From: JANLQX01 sp031418775 | GTDB lineage: Bacteria; Actinomycetota; Acidimicrobiia; Acidimicrobiales; JANYDT01 | Assembly: GCA_031418775.1 (NCBI GenBank) | Contig: JANOJN010000137.1 | Span: forward strand, 1-20,686 | Length of the DNA stretch: 20,686 nt | Direction of reading: 5' to 3' | Shown: one piece after another, positions 6,815 to 14,697 of the stretch | Layout: each line of letters starts with the position of its first letter | Position numbering within the stretch: the first letter of the stretch is position 1 | Position numbers and translations under genes: made by a program | Notes under the pieces: generated by a model | The model's database searches: none | Told to the model about the DNA's origin: nothing | The model's input: the letters and a program-made list of their open reading frames with translations, nothing else

Positions 6815-9800
6815 CGGGAGAACTTCTTTGCGGCGAGCTCGAAGATCACGGCGTCAGGGTTCTCGAAGGCGACCTTGAAGCGCGGCGAGGACCGCAATGC
6901 ACTCTCGATGCGATCGAGCGCCTTGAAAGGGAGAGTTCCCTCGGCCTCGATGTCGGCCTTCTGGCTCCGCGTGATCACGAGATACCCTGCCCCGAATCGC
7001 GTGTCCTCGAACCATTCGCCGAGGCGGGTGGCAGGATCGTCGAGCATTTCCAGCACGCTGTCGCGAGGCTCCTCCGTCAGGCGTACGTGGACGAAGCGTT
7101 CGTAGTTGCGGAACTGCGATGGGAAGTTGCCATTCCCCTCGACCAGCAACGTCTGGCTGTAGGCACGATCGGCAAGGTAGTCGGCGGCCGCGACCTCTGA
7201 TGGAGTGAAGTGGTAGCTGCGGTCCTTGCCGAAATGGGCGAGCATGAACCCGAAGAAGAGCGCCGTCGACAACGAGGCCACCCCCACGAACCGGAGGACC
7301 GGACGGTTGCTGGCCGACCCGTCGTTGAGTGCCCACGCCGCGAACAGGGAAAGAAACGGAACCGAGAACAGGAATGCCCGGAACACGATCTCCCCGCCGA
7401 ACTCGTTCGCGACGACGAGAGACGCGGGAGCGATCATCAGGATCATCGCAATGACGTCTCGATGCCCGCTCCGCCATCGGCGCGCCAAGCCGACAACAGC
7501 GACAAGAGCGATGAGGACGACAACGCACCGCCCGGCCAGCGACACGATTGCCTGTCCGCTGCTCTGCGCGCTCGTGTCTCGAAGCGTCGCCCCGACGTTC
7601 TGCACTGGTGCGCCGAACGATCGCAACGTCGATGCGACGTTGTCGGACATGAAGGGACGCGCCGGGCTGAGCAACCAGGCGAACTGGACGACCACCAGCC
7701 CCACCGCGAGCTTGCCGGCGCGGACCAGGCGGCTGAGTGCGAGTGTCGCGATCACGACGATGAGAAGCGCCGGGGTGACCTGATGGCTCGAGATGATCGC
7801 CGCGCCGATGGCGAGAAGCAGCGGGAGTTCGATCGCCCGGGTGCCACGTGCGACGCGTTCGTGTTGCATTCCCCATCGACCCGCCGGCAGACGAGTGAGC
7901 ACGAGCGCGAGGAGGACGAGGTAGAGGAAGTATGCCATCGCCTGGGGCGAGAAGTAGTCCTGACCCACCCAGTTCGCGAGGAAGAAGAACCACGCAGCCG
8001 TCCAGCTGACGCGACGACTCGCTCCGAGCGCCGGGAGGGTGAGGAGCAGGGCGCCGAGATTGAGGAGGTTGACGACGACTGGCGTCAACATCGCGAGCGG
8101 CACTGCGTTCTTCATGCCGGAGAGGTCGACGAGCGCCGCATTCGCCGAGAAGAACCCGGGCCAGTTGTGGTACACGTCGAGTGAGCTGATCCTGGGGTTC
8201 ACCGACGATCGCCGCGTGATGTAGTCGACGATGCCGACGTGCTTCCACGCCCAGGAGTACCGGAGCGTTCCATAGAGGACCGGCGGCGTGGCGTGAATGA
8301 GCACAATGAAACCACCGAGGAGGACCGACAGACGCCGTTCGTCGAGCACCGGGCGGGTGAGCGCAACGACGATCGAGGCAATCAACCCAGCAATCGCGAT
8401 CCAAGCCGAGATCGGAAGCACCGAAACAAGTCCGGTGTCCGTCATCGACTCCACACGGATCCGATCGAGCGACCACCACCACAACCCGCCAACTGCGACG
8501 AGCACCAGCGACGCTTGCACAACGCCCACGAGCGATCGTTCCCGCAATGCCGCAGAAAGACCTGCCCAACGACCTCGGTTCCCTCGCGCCTCCCGGGCCG
8601 CGGTGCTGCGTCCGAGTTCCTCCACGACACGTACGACGTTGCGGCTGAGCCAAACGCCGACGGATCCGTATCGCTTCGCCTTCAGAAGATTGGACTCCGC
8701 ATGGCCCAGCCACGCCAGGAGGACCAAGTGGCGAAGCGACAGCCCCGACGCCGACCAGCCCCCCTGCTCGAGGAACGCGATCTCCGCCGCATCGAGGCCC
8801 CGTGTGCCATTGCAGAGCTCGATGACGAGATCTCCGAGTTCGCGTCCCTCCCGGGCCCGGCGCAGACCGAGAACGAAAAGCATGAGATCAACTGCGGGGA
8901 TACCGCCTGCGTGCGAGCGTTCCCAATCGACGAGTCCGGAGACCGTCGATGCTCGTCGATCGAACATGACGTTTCCCGGCGTGAGATCGCCGTGCACGCG
9001 GGCGACGTCGAACTCACGTCCCACCAACGCCGAGTGGAGCTCGCGCTCGATCGCTGCGGCACCGGCCAGGTAGGACGCCGACGGCGCTCGAAGCGCCGAC
9101 CGCATCGTTGCGAGTGGGAGCGAAACCCACGACGCCACGGATTGCCCATGTACCGTCACCCGGTGGGCGCTTCGACCGTAGAAGTCCGACATGGAGTGCC
9201 CGAGCGACGCGAGTCCAAGATCACGGCGGGCCGGGCTGGTGAACGAATCACTCGTCGGCACCCCGTCGCATCGTGTTTCGATGACGAACGGCCGAGCCGC
9301 ATCGGTGACATGCGCTCGCACCTGCGGCACCGCGAAGGCCAAACCCTCGAATCGCCTGTCGGCGCTGATCTCACGCAGCGCTGACACGTGGTTGCGGAGT
9401 CCGGCGCCAGCCGTCCGTCGCGTGGCGAGCTTGAGGATGGAGGCCCCTCGTTCGCCCCGGATCTCAGCGATGGTCACGTCGTTGTGCACCGAGACCAGAC
9501 GAGCCACGCCCGAATGCAGTGAAGTCGGGAGTTGCAGGGCGGCCAGGCGGAAGGGAAGGAGGTATTCGGCGCGTCGGCCACGCGTGGCGGCGCGCAAGCC
9601 GGCAAGTCGATTGACCAGCCCGTCGAGACCGCCTGCGGCGTCGGTCGCGGAGGTCTCACCGGCAGAAGCCGCTCGTCCTCCGACGCGGCGGAGTACAGCC
9701 GCGCCGGCGAATGCAGCAGCGACGACGCTCTGGCCGACGAGCACGCCGACGCCGACGCCGTTGAGACCGTGGCGTTCCTGGAGGACGGCGGCGAGCCCGA

Positions 9801-10941
9801 CGCAGAGCACGAAGAGCGCCGCATGTCCGCCGATGACCACGCGCATCTGGCCCATAACGCGCGCCCGGCTGAGGGTGAGGGAGGTGAACGTGTAGGGAAG
9901 GGCCGAGAGGGCAAGAAGCTGTAGCAGGACCGTCGCGTTGGTCCGGTAGTCCCGCCCGAAGACACCCTGCAACCATGGTGCTGCTGCGATCACCATGGCG
10001 GTGGCCGGGGCGACCAGGCCGAAGGCCTGCCGCGTCGAACGCCGGTGGAGATTGGCGAGCGCCCCTCGGTCTCGCGCGCCCTCGGCGACGAGCGCCGCAC
10101 CGATGCACCCACTGACGAAGTACAGGCCGTAGGCAATCTGGGCTGCGAGGTAGTAGTACGCCGCCGCCTCAGCGCCCGATCGGCGCAGCACGAGCAGCGG
10201 TAGTCCGTCGAGCGTCGCGATCCACAACAGGGTCGCGACCTGATCGGCGAGTGAGAACCGGATGACCGCGCGAAACGGGGCGGCCTTGACGACCGATGAA
10301 CGCACGCGTGGCAGGAGGACCCGGAAGATTCCCGTGTTGACGACGGCAATGAGCGCGAAGGTCGGGATCGCCCACGAAAGGAACACCCCCCAGTTGGGGG
10401 AGATCGCGACGAGCGAGACCAGGAGGCCGATCTTCACAATGGCGAAGGCGATGTTCTCTGCGGGCACCCAGTCCGCCTGACCCAAGCCAATGAGGACGCT
10501 GTCCTGGAGGACGAAGACCGACCAGGCAGCGAGCGTGGCGAGGAACACGATGATCGCGCCCGCGTTCTCGCGGAGGAACAGGAGATCGGGTGTCCAGATG
10601 CGGAGTCCCGCGAGGAAGACCGTACCGGCGATGATGGCGCAGGTCCCCGCGACTGCATAGGAACGGACGATGAGGCGGCGGGTGGTTGAGCCGGCAGTGG
10701 GGATGAAGCGGAGGAGCCCGTTCTTGAGTCCGAGGTTGGCGATTCCCGCGAGAAGCGTCGTGGCCGCCACGAGCGCCGAGCCGACGCCGACGGACTCCGT
10801 GCTGAGCCGGCGGGCGGCGACGAACCAGAAGAGCCCGCCGAGAGCCGACGTGGCCAGCGAGCTGAGCACGAGCGCATAGCCGGCGCGCAGGACGGGAACC
10901 CGAAGCTGGGAGCGCAACCGCGAGGTGACCGTGATCGTCAT
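6811..10941 (-). CDS. three-part fusion: MOP/Wzx-type flippase, APH-type kinase, GT-C-like membrane region
   Basis: One uninterrupted 1376-residue frame. Residues about 1-425 show 12 hydrophobic segments, starting VLRAGYALVLSSLATSALGGLFW, in the pattern of polysaccharide flippases of the MOP superfamily. Residues about 445-785 form an aminoglycoside phosphotransferase/choline-kinase fold: candidate ATP lysine K504 (ILKLAT), catalytic loop H650-G-D652-LTPGN657, and metal Asp D672 in VDWERS, all intact. Residues about 800-1240 add some 13 hydrophobic segments with a long loop (YSWAWKHVGIVDYI...YHNWPGFF) and SHQVTP/DYFSPQA motifs, like actinobacterial GT-C-type proteins. A soluble tail of about 130 residues follows. 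Twelve flippase helices put the kinase in the cytoplasm. The flippase should move a lipid-linked glycan and the kinase might phosphorylate it or a sugar; substrates are unknown. The ATG lies 3 bases after the GH16 stop. Confidence 0.88.
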   Translation of the reverse strand: MTITVTSRLRSQLRVPVLRAGYALVLSSLATSALGGLFWFVAARRLSTESVGVGSALVAATTLLAGIANLGLKNGLLRFIPTAGSTTRRLIVRSYAVAGTCAIIAGTVFLAGLRIWTPDLLFLRENAGAIIVFLATLAAWSVFVLQDSVLIGLGQADWVPAENIAFAIVKIGLLVSLVAISPNWGVFLSWAIPTFALIAVVNTGIFRVLLPRVRSSVVKAAPFRAVIRFSLADQVATLLWIATLDGLPLLVLRRSGAEAAAYYYLAAQIAYGLYFVSGCIGAALVAEGARDRGALANLHRRSTRQAFGLVAPATAMVIAAAPWLQGVFGRDYRTNATVLLQLLALSALPYTFTSLTLSRARVMGQMRVVIGGHAALFVLCVGLAAVLQERHGLNGVGVGVLVGQSVVAAAFAGAAVLRRVGGRAASAGETSATDAAGGLDGLVNRLAGLRAATRGRRAEYLLPFRLAALQLPTSLHSGVARLVSVHNDVTIAEIRGERGASILKLATRRTAGAGLRNHVSALREISADRRFEGLAFAVPQVRAHVTDAARPFVIETRCDGVPTSDSFTSPARRDLGLASLGHSMSDFYGRSAHRVTVHGQSVASWVSLPLATMRSALRAPSASYLAGAAAIERELHSALVGREFDVARVHGDLTPGNVMFDRRASTVSGLVDWERSHAGGIPAVDLMLFVLGLRRAREGRELGDLVIELCNGTRGLDAAEIAFLEQGGWSASGLSLRHLVLLAWLGHAESNLLKAKRYGSVGVWLSRNVVRVVEELGRSTAAREARGNRGRWAGLSAALRERSLVGVVQASLVLVAVGGLWWWSLDRIRVESMTDTGLVSVLPISAWIAIAGLIASIVVALTRPVLDERRLSVLLGGFIVLIHATPPVLYGTLRYSWAWKHVGIVDYITRRSSVNPRISSLDVYHNWPGFFSANAALVDLSGMKNAVPLAMLTPVVVNLLNLGALLLTLPALGASRRVSWTAAWFFFLANWVGQDYFSPQAMAYFLYLVLLALVLTRLPAGRWGMQHERVARGTRAIELPLLLAIGAAIISSHQVTPALLIVVIATLALSRLVRAGKLAVGLVVVQFAWLLSPARPFMSDNVASTLRSFGAPVQNVGATLRDTSAQSSGQAIVSLAGRCVVVLIALVAVVGLARRWRSGHRDVIAMILMIAPASLVVANEFGGEIVFRAFLFSVPFLSLFAAWALNDGSASNRPVLRFVGVASLSTALFFGFMLAHFGKDRSYHFTPSEVAAADYLADRAYSQTLLVEGNGNFPSQFRNYERFVHVRLTEEPRDSVLEMLDDPATRLGEWFEDTRFGAGYLVITRSQKADIEAEGTLPFKALDRIESALRSSPRFKVAFENPDAVIFELAAKKFSR

Positions 10942-10944
10942 CGC

Positions 10945-11799
10945 TCAGCTCGCCCAGACCGAGACGCGGTCGATCTCGAAGGCCGCCGGGAACGTCGTTT
11001 CCGCCGTCGGTGGCCTCGCCCAATCGCCGCCGACCGCCAGGTTGGCGATGATGTACATCGGCTCGGACGGCACCTCGCGGCCCCTGACTCGCCACTGCTC
11101 GACACCGTCGATGAGCCAGCGCAGCGAGCCGGGCCGCCAGTCGAGTGCGAACACGTGCCAGCGGTCGGTTGTGTCGGCCATGGTCCTTCGTGCGCCGCGA
11201 TCCTTTGCCCTGCCGGATTTGTCGCGCCAGTGGAGATGCATGCTCACCTGGTTTGGCTTCGACCCGCGGATCTCGGCGAGGTCGATCTCGGGCAGCGATT
11301 CGTTCGTGCTCGGGAGAAGCCACAGCGCTGGCCATAGACCGGCGCCCTTCGGGACGCGGGCTCGGATTTCGAGATAGCCATACTGATAGGCGAACTTCGC
11401 ATTCCGCATCGAGGACGACGTCCGGCCTGTCGTAACCATGCCGGATCGGTACGCGAACGTACGTCCGTCGCTGCTGACCGTTCGTTCACGCAAGCCGGTG
11501 AGACGAAGCGTGCCGGCGGCGACGGTGACCTGTTGCGGCAGGTACCACTGAAGCTCGTTGTTGCTGGCGATCGTGCAGCCGTCGGGCCCCCACCAGTGAC
11601 AGGTGTTCCAGCGCGTGGCATCGAGGCGATCCCCGTCGAAGCGTTCCTCGAACAGGAGTCGGCCGCGCGTCACTCGTGGCTGCTCGATGAGCGAACCGTC
11701 GCGCTGGGTGCACGATGCCATCCCGGGTGTCATCGAGGCGATGCAGGCTAGGGTCACCGCCCGTCTTCTCCTATGCCTTTGCGGCGAACGCGTTGACAT
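10945..11799 (-). CDS. secreted/lipoprotein glycoside hydrolase family 16
   Basis: A 284-residue protein. The N terminus has an arginine cluster, a short hydrophobic core (AVTLACIAS) and a lipobox-like GMASC with Cys30, so it is probably an exported lipoprotein, though the core is short. The rest is a GH16 jelly-roll: FEERFDGDRLDATRWN at the start, WGPDGCTIASNNELQWY, GYLEIRARVP and GLWPALWLLP. The catalytic signature E171-I-D173-L-A-E176 supplies nucleophile and acid/base. GH16 enzymes cleave beta-1,3/1,4-glucans and galactans or transglycosylate. In this operon it most likely trims, releases or remodels the exported polymer. The start at 11799 is chosen over the longer open frame because it gives the signal sequence, has AGGA about 8 bases upstream and lies 2 bases after the previous stop. 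Confidence 0.92.
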   Translation of the reverse strand: MSTRSPQRHRRRRAVTLACIASMTPGMASCTQRDGSLIEQPRVTRGRLLFEERFDGDRLDATRWNTCHWWGPDGCTIASNNELQWYLPQQVTVAAGTLRLTGLRERTVSSDGRTFAYRSGMVTTGRTSSSMRNAKFAYQYGYLEIRARVPKGAGLWPALWLLPSTNESLPEIDLAEIRGSKPNQVSMHLHWRDKSGRAKDRGARRTMADTTDRWHVFALDWRPGSLRWLIDGVEQWRVRGREVPSEPMYIIANLAVGGDWARPPTAETTFPAAFEIDRVSVWAS

Positions 11800-11801
11800 C
11801 G

Positions 11802-12875
11802 TCAGTCCTGAAAGCCGATCAGACGTTTGACCGCAGCGCGGGCGAGCAGGTCGGTTCGGGTGACCGGTAGGCGTTCGACGCGATAGTCGGCGTAGTCGTA
11901 GGGCTCGGCGGCGAACCGCTCCTTGAAGTCGGCGAGGCGAGCCGAAGTGCCTGTCTCGCCGAGGTGGTACCAACTCGCGCCGCACGCCACGGACTCCTGG
12001 ATACCGAGCCACGTGAGCAGGTACGTGGGGTCCGAACCCTGGATCCGCTCCCGGTCGAACGCGCTGCGGGTCTCGTGTCCGTTGGGTCCGCGCAGCAGCA
12101 CCATTGCGCCGACCGGCTCGCCGCCGAGCCGGGCCACGGAGATACGGCACATCGGGCCGAGGACTTCGGCGATGGTCAGCCACTTCTTCAGTCCGTCACG
12201 AGCTTCGGCCCGCCGGCGCGCCAGGACCAGTGGTTCGTGCTGCTGCGCTGCCCATCGCTCGACCGACTTCTCATGAAGCGCGTAGTACTCGCGGACGAGC
12301 CGTTCGCTCGACCCGTGCTCGACGTCGAGACCGGCCTTCTCGCCTTTGCGGACGCCGCGTCGAGCGGCACGGGAGAAGCGGGTCCAGACGTCGTCGACAC
12401 CATTGCGCACATCGATGACATGCGCTCGGCGGGCGAGTCCATGCACCGATCGCGGTGCACCGTCACGATAGAGCGAGCCGTGGAGCGGGTTCGGCCGGAT
12501 CTGGGTTCGCTGCAGCGCACGGGACCGGAGGTCCTCGAACACCGCGGCGATGACTCGTGCGTCCGGGCCGGGACCGACGAGACCTCCGATTCCCCAGCCG
12601 TTCGGGAATCCCTGATCACCGAGGATCGCACCGGCCGGTCCATGACGGCGGGCCAGCGGAAGAACGAAGCGGCGACCATCGTCGAATGTGTAAAGGCGGC
12701 TGACGTCGACGAACTTGCCGGTCCGCACCATCGCGGAGGTCCATTCCGGAGACTGGGTCACGAGCGCCTCGCTGTCCGTCCGTACGAGATCGGCCCACAC
12801 CTCCCGAGGCGCGGGGCTGATCACCTCTGCCAGGCGCGCCACACCGCGGCTGTCGGTCGACATGGTCAGTGTCAT
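11802..12875 (-). CDS. FemAB-like GNAT-fold acyl/aminoacyltransferase
   Basis: A 357-residue protein of the FemAB/BioF2-like GNAT group. Residues about 150-320 carry the recognisable half: WTRFSRAARRGVRKGEKAGL, the basic segment typical of these proteins, then YYALHEKSVERW, a GGEPVGAMVLL strand pair, and DPTYLLTWLGIQESVACGASWYHLGE near the end. No signal peptide or membrane helix is seen, so it acts in the cytoplasm. Relatives add amino acids to cell-wall precursors or occur in exopolysaccharide loci beside NodB-type deacetylases, as here. The likely job is to attach an acyl or amino-acyl group to a glycan precursor; donor and acceptor are unknown. The ATG overlaps the deacetylase stop by 4 bases; an ATG four codons later (12863) is an alternative. 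Confidence 0.85.
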   Translation of the reverse strand: MTLTMSTDSRGVARLAEVISPAPREVWADLVRTDSEALVTQSPEWTSAMVRTGKFVDVSRLYTFDDGRRFVLPLARRHGPAGAILGDQGFPNGWGIGGLVGPGPDARVIAAVFEDLRSRALQRTQIRPNPLHGSLYRDGAPRSVHGLARRAHVIDVRNGVDDVWTRFSRAARRGVRKGEKAGLDVEHGSSERLVREYYALHEKSVERWAAQQHEPLVLARRRAEARDGLKKWLTIAEVLGPMCRISVARLGGEPVGAMVLLRGPNGHETRSAFDRERIQGSDPTYLLTWLGIQESVACGASWYHLGETGTSARLADFKERFAAEPYDYADYRVERLPVTRTDLLARAAVKRLIGFQD

Positions 12876-13690
12876 TTCGTCACACCGGTCCGCAGTCGAC
12901 GAACTCGCCGATAGCCGCGCCAGGCCTGAGCCCCGGCCCGACGCATTCCCTCTCGCGGTCGCACCTGCGGCGCGTTCTCGTCTTGGAGGAGACGGCCGAG
13001 TGCGTCAGCGGACAGCGTCGGTGAGACGGTCAGGCGCGCTCGGGCGAAGTTGTCGTCGGCGTCTGTGCTCCAGGTGTCGCGCACTGCGCACGCGCTGCCG
13101 TAGCCCGCAGCGATAACGGCATCTCGCACAGCCCGTCGGTAGTACCCATGGGGGTAGGCGAAGGAGTCCACGGTCCGTCCGAGTCCGTCCTCCAGAACTG
13201 CCCGCGATTGCTCGATCTCCCGTCGGGCATCGCGAAGGGGGATCACGTCGAGTTCCGGGTGGCTGACCGAGTGCGATCCGACCTCCCATCCGGCCTCGAC
13301 CAGCCCGCGAAGCTGTCCCCACGACACCATCGAGCGTCTCCCGGCGTCGCCCAGCCAGTCGCATGACCGACCGATCGTCCCCGTCGTGACGTAGAGCGCG
13401 GCCGGGAAACCGTGCTCCGCCAGCGCAACCGCCGCGTCTTCGGTGTTGTCGGCGAAACCGTCGTCGAATGTGATCAGCAGCATCGGTTGCCCTTCGTTGT
13501 GAATCTGCGGTGCAGTCCGGCGCTCGGCGAGGCGTCGCTCGAGCTCGGTGATGGTGACGACGTCCCAGCCCTGATTTCGGATGACGCTCAGGTGCTCACG
13601 GAACAACTCGGGGTGAACGGTGTAGTCCTGTAGCGCCGGTGATGGAGCGTCGGAGATCGAGTGGTACAGCAACGCGGGAACCCGATTCAT
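12872..13690 (-). CDS. polysaccharide deacetylase (NodB domain, CE4)
   Basis: A 272-residue protein with the CE4 motifs in order: ALLYHSI at the start, TFDDG with D76 and D77 (base and metal ligand), SHSVSH with metal ligands H140 and H144, and SFAYPHG as the third motif. These enzymes remove N- or O-acetyl groups from polymeric sugars using a divalent metal. No signal peptide is evident with the chosen start, so it could act on the cytoplasmic lipid-linked intermediate or be exported by an unrecognised route. The start at 13690 gives an ATGA overlap with the preceding GT2 stop; a longer frame to 13741 adds unconvincing residues. The C-terminal about 30 residues are strongly basic. Confidence 0.93.
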   Translation of the reverse strand: MNRVPALLYHSISDAPSPALQDYTVHPELFREHLSVIRNQGWDVVTITELERRLAERRTAPQIHNEGQPMLLITFDDGFADNTEDAAVALAEHGFPAALYVTTGTIGRSCDWLGDAGRRSMVSWGQLRGLVEAGWEVGSHSVSHPELDVIPLRDARREIEQSRAVLEDGLGRTVDSFAYPHGYYRRAVRDAVIAAGYGSACAVRDTWSTDADDNFARARLTVSPTLSADALGRLLQDENAPQVRPREGMRRAGAQAWRGYRRVRRLRTGVTK

Positions 13691-14697
13691 CGCGGAACCC
13701 GCTCGGCACGTGTTTCCCAGCGTGAGCGGGCGTACGCCCATGGACCCTTGAGCATTCCGAGCCGTTCTCGGCGTCCGAGCGCATCAAAGCGATCGTCCTT
13801 GGGTTCACCGAGGTACGGGTTGACCGTGGCGGCAACCCCGGATGTCTCTCGGGTGCGCCGCATCGTCGTGGCGTGGCGGATCCCCTGCGGCGCCAGGCGA
13901 AGCAGTTGCACGAGTGTCGACGGTCGGTCTATGACGATCTTCGTGAGGAAGGCCCCGAGTCCGACTCCGTACCCCGAGATCTGCTTCTCGAGCTCGGCGA
14001 GCTCGCGGTGGTGCAGGTGTTTGACGATGGCGTTCGGCTCGTAGACGAGCCGGTACCCCCGCACGATGACCTCATAGAACGCGGCGATGTCATCGCCACC
14101 CTTCGCCACGCTTCCCGCGCCGAGTGCCGGGTCGAACCCGCCGATCTCGGAGAGGAACGACGTTCGGAACGACATATTCGCCCCTGAGCCGAGCGCGCCC
14201 GCCGCGTAGGGAAAGAGTCGGCCATCCGGACGGTTCTCTCCCAGGTCGAACGATGTGCGGGTGCTTCCTTTGTTGAAGCCGAGATGGTCCTCGACCCAGC
14301 GTTGCGCGGGGGTGTCAAGCTCGAGCGGCTCGATCGCTCCGGTCACACAGGCCACGTCGTCTCCGAGCGAAAAAGCATCGACGATCTGGCCGAGCCATGC
14401 CTGATCAACGACGACGTCGTCGTCGGTGATGGCCACGATGGGGGCGGAAATCGTGCGAAGTCCGGCATTGTGGGCGCGGGCCAACCCCGCCCTCGGCTCG
14501 CGGACGTACCTGACCGGTGACGAAACGGACATCGCTGCCACCAATTCCCGCGTCGTCTCGGTGGTCGGGGCATTGTCCACGACGACCACTTCGAACGATT
14601 CGTAACCAGACGCGAGAACCGAACGAAGCGCCCGTTCCAAGGACGCGGTCCGATCCCTCGTGGCGATGAGCACGGTGACCTTCGGTTCGATCACCAT
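13687..14697 (-). CDS. GT2-family glycosyltransferase
   Basis: A 336-residue GT-A-fold enzyme. It starts VTVLIATRDRTASLERALRSV, has VVVVDNAPTT (nucleotide-sugar Asp at 41), RAGLARAHNAGL and the metal-binding acidic motif TDDD at 91-94. It continues with GSGANMSFR and a GGDDIAAFYEVI segment (ED-type catalytic region), typical of inverting family 2 glycosyltransferases. A weakly hydrophobic stretch after about 250 may dock it to the membrane. The start at 14697 overlaps the upstream FN3-protein stop by 7 bases; the open frame to 14811 is rejected because the family core begins only here. It presumably adds one sugar to the lipid-linked intermediate; the donor sugar cannot be told from sequence. 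Confidence 0.93.
   Translation of the reverse strand: MVIEPKVTVLIATRDRTASLERALRSVLASGYESFEVVVVDNAPTTETTRELVAAMSVSSPVRYVREPRAGLARAHNAGLRTISAPIVAITDDDVVVDQAWLGQIVDAFSLGDDVACVTGAIEPLELDTPAQRWVEDHLGFNKGSTRTSFDLGENRPDGRLFPYAAGALGSGANMSFRTSFLSEIGGFDPALGAGSVAKGGDDIAAFYEVIVRGYRLVYEPNAIVKHLHHRELAELEKQISGYGVGLGAFLTKIVIDRPSTLVQLLRLAPQGIRHATTMRRTRETSGVAATVNPYLGEPKDDRFDALGRRERLGMLKGPWAYARSRWETRAERVPR

Noticed and set aside
6854..8713. 619-codon minus-strand frame inside the fusion gene
   Set aside because: Shadow in another frame of the membrane part of the fusion; extremely Arg/Pro-rich and without hydrophobic periodicity or motifs.
8239..9384. 381-codon plus-strand frame antisense to the kinase part of the fusion
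   Set aside because: Charged low-complexity product typical of antisense frames in high-GC DNA; the opposite strand has intact kinase catalytic motifs.
11800..12183. N-terminal extension of the GH16 frame
   Set aside because: It overlaps the FemAB-like gene in another frame and has no signal-like or domain sequence; the ATG at 11799 gives an export signal and a ribosome-binding site.
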